In this document: one piece after another, positions 56,400-64,000 of the stretch
How the letters are laid out: every line of letters begins with the position of its first letter
Numbering within the stretch: the stretch's first letter is position 1
Assembly (NCBI GenBank): GCA_051530055.1
Contig: CM121342.1
Coordinates: 16,182,001 to 16,246,000 of the forward strand
Direction of reading: 5' to 3'
Length of the DNA stretch: 64,000 bases
From: Neoechinorhynchus agilis
Lineage: Eukaryota; Acanthocephala
Notes under the pieces: model-generated
Seen by the model: only the letters and a program-made list of their open reading frames with translations
Told to the model about the DNA's origin: nothing
Database searches by the model: none
Position numbers and translations under genes: made by a program

Positions 56400-57500
56400 A
56401 GTACCGGTGGTTTTCTGCTTCGCTTGTACACAGTGAAAACTAACCTATATGTTCGAAAGGAACCCACTTGAGAAGAAGTGAAAGGATTGGGTGTTTTTCG
56501 GAACTTCGAAGAGGATCATTGTTCGCCGTATGCGTCGTAATGGTTTCCAATAAATATGTGTGCTTGAAACTATGAGGAAAAAGGAGCAGTGTCACCAGGA
56601 TGTACACTTGCTGCATATAAGGACTCGGTGGGTTTAGCCATTTTCTAGACTATTGTACACACCGCCGCCGCCACCGTACTACATATATATAACAACCGAA
56701 AAATCTGGTGCTTCGGAGAAAAAGAGGGTTAAATGTGTACTTTGTTGACCTGGGCTGGTAGAGCAAATACCGGGAAAGATGGATGGGGTGAAGGGAACAC
56801 GTGGTGCGAATGCAACGAGGACAGCAAGTGGCACTTCCTGCTGTTGATCAACCAAGCAATACGGCGCACTGCGGCTTGGGCCGAGGACAAAAAGACGACT
56901 TACAGGAACGACCGTAATGCCTTAGGAACGTATACCAATCGTGATTTGCAGATCAACACCATTTGCAAAACATCAAAATGAACGAGTGCTGTCACCAAAG
57001 TAACAAAAACCCATGGAGATTGTATTCGATGTTCATCAATGAAGACCGTCGGTCAACACCAACTTTGTTCATTTGTGATCGTAGTTTGATTAGCTTTTAA
57101 AGCAAGTTGCTCATCAATAATAATCAACGTACTTACTTCCTAAACATTTCATTAATATCACTCACCTAAAAGAGACTAAAAGACAGTATCGTAAGGAGCG
57201 AATTCGTTCAAACAAGACTTATCACAACCAATCCTCACCTTTACATTTCTATCAAGATAGTGAGAGTTTCACTAAGAAAACACCATATAATATCGGCATT
57301 GCATTCGCTGATGCAATGCTCAGCAGGCCAAAAAATCACAACTTGAGTAAAGTGATTTGAGCTACATGCTGAAGTAATGGAGCGAACCTAGCGAATTTTA
57401 GTGGCATTTCGACAACCACATAGTTGAACCTTGCGTAGCGAATGATATGGTCTAATGCCCTCTCAATGTAACTGGGTCTTGCATTTAATCAAGCGCTTTT
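56400..57500. other. No supported gene
   Basis: A plus frame at 56733-56981 (GRANTGKDGWGEGNTWCECN) has Trp/Gly/Cys-rich content but no upstream or downstream splice partner I could support. A CCGCCGCCGCCACCG run lies at about 56664. The rest is AT-rich. Confidence 0.4.
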
Positions 57501-57504
57501 CCTC

Positions 57505-58170
57505 ACATTTCTATTGGTCCGTTGTGGTCCCCGCAATCCACCCATCAACTGCGCTTGCTCTCCTCTCTAAATAAACGAGCCTGCAAAATTTGCTGCAAGG
57601 ACCTCCCACCAATCGAAGAACATCTTTCCAAAATCTTCGATGAATACATGACCTCTCTGCGTTCCCTTCCATCTAAATTTCTCCCGTTCATCTCGCCATG
57701 GGAACCCTAGCACATTCCGATTGGTCCGTTGTGAACCCTGCAATCTCATATGCACACCCAACTTTTTGCAATTTATCCACCCATCAACTGCGCTTGCTTT
57801 CATCTCTAAATAAACGATCCTGCAAAATGTGCTCCAAGGACCTCCCACCAATCGAAAAACACCTTTCCAAAATCTTCTCCCTTCCATCTAAATTTCTCCC
57901 GTTCATCTCGCCAAGAGAACCCGTCCGAAATACACGATGTCCGAACAGATTTAATCCACCTCTCCCCCGCACCACACTATAAAAAATCATTTTTTGCCAT
58001 CGCGCAATCAACCCATGAGTCTAAGGCCTGAATCGGAGGAAAGGCTCATGCACATGCGACGACTTGCAACCTCTTTTCGAATTCAGTCTCAATCAAGCAG
58101 CACGAATCCAAAGATACATGGTTCCCGTGCTTGTTTTGGTGTGTGGTAATAAAAACGTGTTATTATTAAG
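57505..58170 (+). mobile_element. CR1/L2-like LINE C-terminal and 3' fragment with internal tandem duplication
   Basis: STHQLRLLSSLNKRACKICC at about 57540 recurs as STHQLRLLSSLNKRSCKMCS at about 57780, each followed by KDLPPIE and LSKIF. This is a tandem duplication with a period of about 240 bp. It ends with CATGGTTCCCGTGC and AACGTGTTATTATTAA at about 58171, the family 3' end also seen at 20240 and 22965. Confidence 0.82.
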
Positions 58171-58179
58171 TCTAACTAT

Positions 58180-58760
58180 TGCATTTTGACGCACTTTAAT
58201 TATTTGCTAAAAGCTTCGATTTAAACGATGGTATACAGTTCAAATATTAGACGTTCAATATGGAATTAATGGTGTGCAGTTGCTCAAAATACGAATCGGC
58301 CAATCCCATTCACCAAAAGGAAACTAATTTTTCCTTCGCCACTCATCAAGTCCAGGACATAATTTCGTCCTGCGGAATACCATCGATTTTGGCATCACGA
58401 TCGTAGTCCTCAGATGCGACAAAGCGATCGCTTCATAGTACTTCCAAATTTCTTCAAATTTCCTACGGTTAGGATTTAACCGAATTCTCGGGGATGACTA
58501 ATGATTTTTGATAGTTAAAGCTTTATCCCATCGCAAAATTAAAGATCAAAAATCATCTCTAAACCCGAGTTGGCATGGATAGCGATATTATTTTTGAACC
58601 ATTAAACCGTGAATTCAATTTTACTAAATTCGGATTGCACGATTTTTCATCATCGTCCGCTCCATCCATGTAAACGACGCTCCAGTCCTTTATGCCGTCC
58701 AGAACATAATAAAGACTTATACTTGTAAGAATTCTTCACAATTTAAGTATAAACTTCAAG
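58180..58760. other. Gene-less stretch
   Basis: A weak inverted pair (GACTAATGATTTTTGAT near 58495 and ATCAAAAATCATCTC near 58547) is the only structure I see. Confidence 0.45.
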
Positions 58761-58761
58761 T

Positions 58762-59082
58762 TTAAACAACAACGTCTCTATATCCTTCCCATAGCACATA
58801 ATCGCGAACGCCAATGGCGCAAATGGAGTTCAATTTATATTTGTCCTTATCTGCTAGCTTAAACTTAATCTGGCCGTACTGCTTTATCCGGAGCTTAGTT
58901 CCACATCGGTCAAAGTTAAGAGAAGGGTCCGTAAGACTTTCTTTAAGAATGGAGAATCTCTCGATCTTTTCTGGTTTTTCTTGGAGTGTTTCCTTTATGT
59001 CTTTTATGTAGATTGGGAAGGAAGGACAGGCAAGCAGAATCATGGCCCAGAACTTAAGCAAAAGAGCTGACATTTCGAACAT
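58762..59082 (-). CDS. Predicted small secreted protein, 106 residues
   Basis: Single open frame. Residues about 5-20 form a signal peptide (SALLLKFWAMILLACPSFP) with a likely cleavage site soon after. The mature part is charged (KDIKETLQEKPEKIERF, then KLRIKQYGQIKFKLADKDKY), with two cysteines (one in FDRCGTK, one in NSICAIG) that could form one disulfide. No family recognised. The ATG at 59082 follows a CGAAAG trinucleotide context that could be a weak acceptor. The gene is hemmed in by a LINE tail and a duplicated segment. An upstream exon is not excluded. Confidence 0.45.
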   Translation of the reverse strand: MFEMSALLLKFWAMILLACPSFPIYIKDIKETLQEKPEKIERFSILKESLTDPSLNFDRCGTKLRIKQYGQIKFKLADKDKYKLNSICAIGVRDYVLWEGYRDVVV

Positions 59083-59117
59083 CTTTCGCTAGGATTTCAG
59101 CTACTCAAGACAGCATA

Positions 59118-59530
59118 AGCCTTGAAAGCTTATATTAAAATGTTTTTGAGAGTGAGTAATACGGTCTTGACAGCCAACTGTGATGTGCTCCAGTCAACCG
59201 GGAACATTAACCATCGTCCATGGATACCTGTGGACCTTCTCATCAAGCTTTTGATTTCACTAAGGGATTTACCTGGCCGTGAGAATGCGGGCAGTTTAAG
59301 TGAAATGAGAGGTAGAAGTACTAAATTTACTCAGCAATGACAGCTTGAAGTGAACTACTCACCAAATCTCACCATCTTTAAAACGAGTCCATGAAAGCTT
59401 ATATTAAAATGTTTTTTTTAAAATGAGTTACACGGTCTTGACAGCCAACTGTCATGTGCTCCAGTCAACCGGGAACATTAAGCATCGTCCATGGATACTT
59501 ATGGACCTTCTCATCAAGTTTTTGTTGTTG
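59118..59530. repeat. Tandem duplication, period about 275 bp
   Basis: The segment with GAAAGCTTATATTAAAATGT and CAACTGTGATGTGCTCCAGT and CATCGTCCATGGATAC occurs at about 59126-59250 and again at about 59394-59520 with about 90 percent identity. The copies encode similar short frames (TGNINHRPWIPVDLLIK and TGNIKHRPWILMDLLIK), whose origin I do not recognise. Confidence 0.85.
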
Positions 59531-59574
59531 TCGTGGATTATTATCTTCGGGGGAAAAGATACTTTCTTTTTCTT

Positions 59575-62500
59575 AATAAAAAAACCTTGGATTCAAAAAT
59601 TAATTATTTATTTGTACAACAAAGACGGTTTTCCAATTCGAATCGCAACTAGCTCCAACTCTGGCCAGGAGGATACTAAAATTGGCTTCCTGAATTCAAG
59701 AGATATTGGTGATATTTAGGTGATGTTTCCTTCATTGTGGACGATAACACCGATATCAAGAGGTTAAAAGAAGTGTTAGATGCTAGGTATAATAACATCA
59801 AATGGACCGCGACAACAGAAGAGAGTTAGCAGCGAATTAGCAATTTTCTAGATGTTATTGTTAGTCGTCGTCTACCTGATAATTCACGATTCGTTTGATG
59901 TGACAAAGTTCTCCTGGGATACGCACTCGGTTTGTTATAAATGATGGAATAATACTGTTTCGGAGACATCGTATGAGCAATATAACTCGCGGATCTTGAT
60001 CTTTAAACGACTCCAGCGTCGCCATGTACTTTATGACAGTAGTAAAGATTGGTTTGTCCAACCTCATTTTCATAATTTTGTGAAATACTAATTGATTTCC
60101 AGCCGCATGATTGATCAAGTTTTTGTTTTCTAAAATGGACACTGCTCCGTTGTAGTGATAAAGAAAAATCTTCATTTCCGAGCTTTTACCGTCTTATGGC
60201 TTCTTCAGGAATCTACAAAGGAACGTGAAGTTGTGAGGGATTGTCCAGATTGATCATTGCAATTTTCTGAAGACTAATGCTAGTGTTTTGGAACAAAAAC
60301 AAGTACTTTATTTAGCGTTGATCGTGAGCGAATCAGCAAATCGGATTGCGAGGGATCGTATGAAAGTCAAATATAGTAAGCTGGTCCGACAATTGAAACC
60401 GGCGATAGGAGGGATGTGACAAATCTCAATGACAGAGTGACATATATACCAGAAGGCATGTTGAACGGTCACGAATACATGTTATCCTCACGAGAACCAT
60501 CATTTGCACTTTCGAAGAAACTGAAGGACCTAAACATCGTGCAGCTACAAGTGGATGTTGCACGATTAGGGCATCAGTTAAGCATGAAATCATTAATGAA
60601 GAACAAGGAGAAAAATGCCACGATACAGAGTAGCAATGAGAACGAGAGAATGAAACGATTATGGGAAGTTGTGCTGCGGTTCGATTTCGAGAAGCGAGTG
60701 ATCGCAATTCTTAGCGCTGATGATTACACAGAGAGACGTTTGCTCCATGTGCGGAAGGGTGGGAAGTTCTTACGAATCGTAACATGGGTCAGAAGATTAA
60801 ATCGAACATTGATCGAGCTGAACAAGACGCACTTCCACGGGTGAAGAGGAGACTAAGGGACAAGTCGATTCGTATTTCATTGAGTGATAGAGGCGGTAAC
60901 CGAATTTCGATCAATAAAGGTGTAGAAGAGATCATGAGATGGAGGAATTGCTGCGAGATCGGACTAAATATATATGATGGAATCGAAGAACGATTACGAA
61001 TTGAAGTGCAAGAATGAAGTGATAGCCGTAAGAGATTTGAAAGGAATGAGTGGCTTCACCCGTGGACCATTGCGGTTCCCGTGATGTATTCAATGGTCAA
61101 AACGAAAATAAAATGCTGGTGCGGTAACATTAACAACAGCGTCTGGGCTTAAATGCAGCAAAGATTATTTCGGCAATCAATGGACCTGTGTACCGATTAT
61201 CTCACTATCTGGCGATTAGCCCACTGTTCCAGATAACGGATTCATTTTTGTGGAATGTAGAGGGCTCACTTAATTCTCCGAATGTGCGATGCATGATTTA
61301 AATGGTAGCCAGGTTATGTCTTTTGAATTTTTCTTGATCCATTCGAACATCGACAATGGGGAAACAACAACCAGAAGCGGTTGAATGAGAACAAAGAGGT
61401 CGTAAACCTATTCGGAATGCTGCCGGCGGAAGTGAGTTGATTCAATCGAATGGTTTTAGAGTATAACCTCTTTCGATATAGCGAACGACTTTGTAGACAA
61501 ATCAGTAGTCTTTGTCCCCTCTTGGCAATGACTTTATTCGGTGATTTGGAAAAGCAGCACATCTTTCCGTATAACGTATGGCCAAATTTATCTCCGCTAT
61601 GTGGATGATGTTCTTTGTACCGACAGAGAGGATTGTGAGGTCAATGACATGGAGAAGAGGTTGAAATTCATTGATCCTACTGGAGGGACTGAGGTGACAC
61701 GAAACAAACTACTGGATTATGTGCCGTTACTCAATTTGTGTTTCAAAGTAAATCATATCATTGATTTCAGTTGATATCGCAAACTGCAAAAGGATAGTCA
61801 TGCATCGAGATTCCCATCATCCTTTGGTGATGAAACAGGCAATTTGTGCAGAGATGCACAAGACAGCACTGGTTTGTTCATCGTCATTGACGGAAAAACG
61901 ATTGGAGATAGATAAAGTGAACGCGATTTTCGCTTATAATGGATACAAACGTAAAATGGAAATCTTGTGGTTCCAGCAACGATGTGATTCAAGAGATAAG
62001 AAACGGAAAAATGATTGTTCACTCGAATCGATATAGAGGAAACCGATTCTCAAGATAAAAATATATCAGTGAAAAGTTCACTGGTGACATTCGAAGGCTG
62101 CTTCGACGATAGAGAATGGATGTTTCTATTGCCCAGAGAAGTGCTCCTTTACTTAGGCGAATTCTGACGAGAACTGGACATCATGAAACGCGGGAAAAAT
62201 GTTCGTCCAGGGAAGTTCGTGAGCACAACTGGCCGACAAGATTCAATTTTCACTCGAAGATGCCGATGATAATAGCGAGTTCATCTACATAGGCAACACT
62301 GAACGGCCTTTGCGCCAACGTGTAAAGAAACACGTTCGCAACGCACTTAATCAGGGCGCGAAATCATGGCCGCACCATGGGCAAAGTACCACCCAGAGTG
62401 CCATAGCGATGGAGAAGTAAAACTCTCGACGCGAGTTAGGTTTGTGCTTAAGGATCCAGTGGGCACAATTTCTATCCCGAACTTTTGGAAGGGGATGGCG

Positions 62501-62720
62501 TTTCCGCAGATACTGTGAGTTAGAGAGTTTTGGACAACAACTCGAGAAAACCCATAACTGCTAAAAAAGCAGGACGAACTTTCCTTTTCGATGTCTCCAC
62601 TTTAAAGCACACTTCACAACTCCACGTTCCTTTGTAGATTCCTGAAGAAGCCATTCGGAAACAAAGATTTTTCTTTATCACTACAGCGAGCCAAGTGCCC
62701 ATTTTAGAAAATAAAACTTG
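59575..62720 (+). mobile_element. Penelope-like element(s), decayed, with terminal repeats
   Basis: RT-like pieces lie at 59730-59880 (GDVSFIVDDNTDIKRL, then NFLDVIVSR). At 59861-60175 a minus-strand frame (NSIIPSFITNRVRIPGE) lies over a terminal segment. A second, longer copy on the plus strand has an N-terminal region at 60416-60844 (LKDLNIVQLQVDVARL), LSDRGGNRISINKG (60880-60922), the RT motif YLRYVDDVL (about 61595), a C-terminal RT/linker at about 61760-62030, and a GIY-YIG-like endonuclease piece EFIYIGNTERPLRQRVKKHV (62279-62338). Inverted terminal segments (GGCTTCTTCAGGAATCTACA at 60197 and TGTAGATTCCTGAAGAAGCC at 62634) bound the second copy. Many stops and frame changes; not active. 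Confidence 0.85.
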
Positions 62721-62739
62721 ATTAAAAAGCGAATGTTTG

Positions 62740-63024
62740 TTTCATAAAAATCGAACGTTTATTAAGAAATCAATATCCCAATGGACTAATTAGCTTTTGC
62801 GAGGGGGTTGAAACAATTAGGTTGAAGTGATACTCGGCGCATTGGGAGAACGAGTGCCGCCACCCGTGAAAGAGAGTGAGAGTTCGACCAAATAGCTCTA
62901 GATTTCGCCGAAACACAATTCCATTTGAATTAAGTCGAAAAGTGCAGACTATACGACATTCAAGATAAATTCGGAACACTTTTTGATTCAATAATCAGCA
63001 TTTATTGCAACCTTCTGCAAATTT
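62740..63024. other. Gene-less stretch
   Basis: Nothing supported between the Penelope-like end and the small frame at 63025. Confidence 0.4.
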
Positions 63025-63204
63025 ATGGGACCGAAACAAGGAGGTCGGAATAAAAACAACTTTGAGCGTATATCTCTCGGAAAAATCGTTCAGGTATTTC
63101 GAGTTCAATGGGTATTGCATTTTGCAAATTCATTGGATTTTATAGTAAACAAGGGCAATGCAAGTGTCGTTGCGGCTCAAGGATTATTAGATAGCTGCAT
63201 TTAA
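63025..63204 (+). CDS. Short open frame, 59 codons, unrecognised
   Basis: ATG 63025 to TAA 63202-63204, starting MGPKQGGRNKNNFERISLGK and ending VVAAQGLLDSCI. It begins Met-Gly and has an amphipathic middle (VQVFRVQWVLHFANSLDF). It is convergent with the thioesterase gene. It might be an exon or a small protein, or chance. A GTATTT at 63094 could also be a donor. Confidence 0.25.
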   Translation: MGPKQGGRNKNNFERISLGKIVQVFRVQWVLHFANSLDFIVNKGNASVVAAQGLLDSCI

Positions 63205-63376
63205 CCGATTTGTGAGACCATATAAAACTTGCTTCAAACTTTTTTCCTTCACTTTCATATTGTTAACGTAAGTTATCTAAATATGCCTTTTAAAAAAATG
63301 GGAATCATGCTTTGTTAGGTTGCAATGTTAATATTGCACTTTAGTTCATCAGTTATAGTGTAATACTTTTCCGATC

Positions 63377-64000
63377 CTAAGCCAGGAGTTTATCCATGAA
63401 CTGTTTGACGTAACTGATTTCTGCATCGTTAGACCCATGTCCAATGTCCGCGAATATTTTAAATTCTGTATTTTTAAATCCCTTCGACTTTAAGAACTCG
63501 GATGAATCCCGTCCGGATTTGAGTGGAACAATATTATCGTCATCTCCATGGCACATCAAGATCGGCATCTCCAACTGGTCCGAGCTAAAATTGATTTTTT
63601 GGATTTCTTTGTAAAGGACAAGCCAGGAACTCAATGCGAGAACACCTCTTAAAGGTTTACGTGGATGAGTGAGAGCTGAGTAGAGAGCCAAAGCTCCTCC
63701 CTGGCTAAATCCACCGATTGCAACTCGGTTAATCCCCGCACTAATTTCTTGATCGATTAGTCTGTGAATTATTTGAGTAGACATCTTTAATCCATGTTCA
63801 TCGGTCTTCACATTTTCAGTAAGTCCATAAATATCGAACCATGCAGGCATTTGCATCCCGGCGTTCAAAGTGACCGGCTTTATTGGAGCATTGGGAAACA
63901 CATACTTGACATGCGGCTCACGAATGAGTTCAAACGTTGAACACCAGCCCTTTCCGGTGTCGCCAAGTCCATGGAGAAAGATAAAGGTAGCGGTATGTTT
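63377..64000 (-). CDS. Acyl-protein thioesterase / lysophospholipase (LYPLA1/2-like), 3' part
   Basis: An uninterrupted frame from the window edge to a stop at 63377. It opens TATFIFLHGLGDTGKGW (oxyanion-hole HGLGDTG) and continues KYVFPNAPIKPVTLN and MPAWFDIYGL. The nucleophile is in GFSQGGALALY (Ser), the acid in MCHGDDDNIVPL (Asp) and the base in ADIGHGSNDAE (His), so the whole catalytic triad is present. It ends QFMDKLLA, as in human LYPLA1 (KQFIDKLL). The family removes palmitate from cysteines of cytosolic proteins such as Ras and G-alpha and hydrolyses lysophospholipids. The first few residues lie beyond base 64000. No intron in the visible part. Confidence 0.95.
   Translation of the reverse strand, partial: KHTATFIFLHGLGDTGKGWCSTFELIREPHVKYVFPNAPIKPVTLNAGMQMPAWFDIYGLTENVKTDEHGLKMSTQIIHRLIDQEISAGINRVAIGGFSQGGALALYSALTHPRKPLRGVLALSSWLVLYKEIQKINFSSDQLEMPILMCHGDDDNIVPLKSGRDSSEFLKSKGFKNTEFKIFADIGHGSNDAEISYVKQFMDKLLA

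Noticed and set aside
56733-56981. Trp/Gly/Cys-rich 82-codon plus frame as a gene.
   Set aside because: No recognisable domain, splice partner or regulatory context.
60426-60707. A 93-codon minus-strand frame.
   Set aside because: Shadow of the Penelope-like N-terminal region on the plus strand.
1-64000. Bacterial operon, CRISPR array or prophage.
   Set aside because: Multi-exon animal genes, polyA signals and LINE/SINE/LTR content throughout; no direct-repeat array with spacers was seen.

Overview
This is a eukaryotic, almost certainly invertebrate animal, genomic window: AT-rich, with GT-AG introns and widely spaced genes among decayed retroelements and foldback repeats. I could not place the phylum. 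Introns whose junction phases I checked are often tiny (41, 48, 49, 50, 56 and 58 nt), with some of 200-1,200 nt. The start codons of eight genes (DJ-1, CENP-S-like, NRDE2, a ubiquitin-like protein, NF-YB, VPS15, an NCS calcium sensor and an unrecognised gene at 56375) lie 0-8 nt after a 3' splice-site-like AG. This is what spliced-leader trans-splicing would leave, although cis-spliced 5' UTR introns could look the same.

Region 1-10.5 kb holds a two-exon 3' end of an unknown gene, DJ-1 (944-1528), a ZC3H3-like CCCH zinc-finger gene (minus), a repeat nest made of a Penelope-like element and an RLE-LINE piece inside a terminal inverted repeat (4.7-6.6 kb), foldback elements (6.6-7.3 kb), and a predicted arginine deiminase gene (7887-9922) flanked by two related SINE-like repeats. 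Region 10.5-23 kb is retroelement territory: a broken Ty3/Gypsy element with short LTRs and a LINE inserted in it, two RLE-type LINEs in opposite orientation, a foldback with 87-bp perfect arms, and two CR1/L2-like LINE pieces.

Region 23-31 kb has a CENP-S-like histone-fold gene (minus), NRDE2 (plus, to its stop at 27982), and a three-exon gene for an unrecognised 201-residue membrane protein (29398-30504). Region 31-42.3 kb has another RLE-LINE copy, a small ubiquitin-like gene (minus), and VPS15/PIK3R4 (minus, 34250-41820), with the NF-YB gene nested antisense in one VPS15 intron.

Region 42-50 kb is mostly repeats, including an RTE-like LINE (44.6-47.4 kb). Region 50-64 kb has an NCS-family calcium sensor, a BTB-BACK-Kelch gene (minus), an unrecognised four-exon gene (minus, 55485-56375), a LINE tail with an internal duplication, a predicted small secreted protein, a Penelope-like element, and the 3' part of an acyl-protein thioesterase gene running off the right end.

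The recognised genes are unrelated housekeeping and signalling functions (redox, RNA processing, centromere, lipid kinase complex, CCAAT transcription, calcium sensing, ubiquitin adaptor, depalmitoylation), with no evident operon logic. The least expected items are the trans-splicing signature at start codons, the arginine deiminase with all five catalytic positions present, and hammerhead-ribozyme-like cores of identical geometry in three different repeat families.
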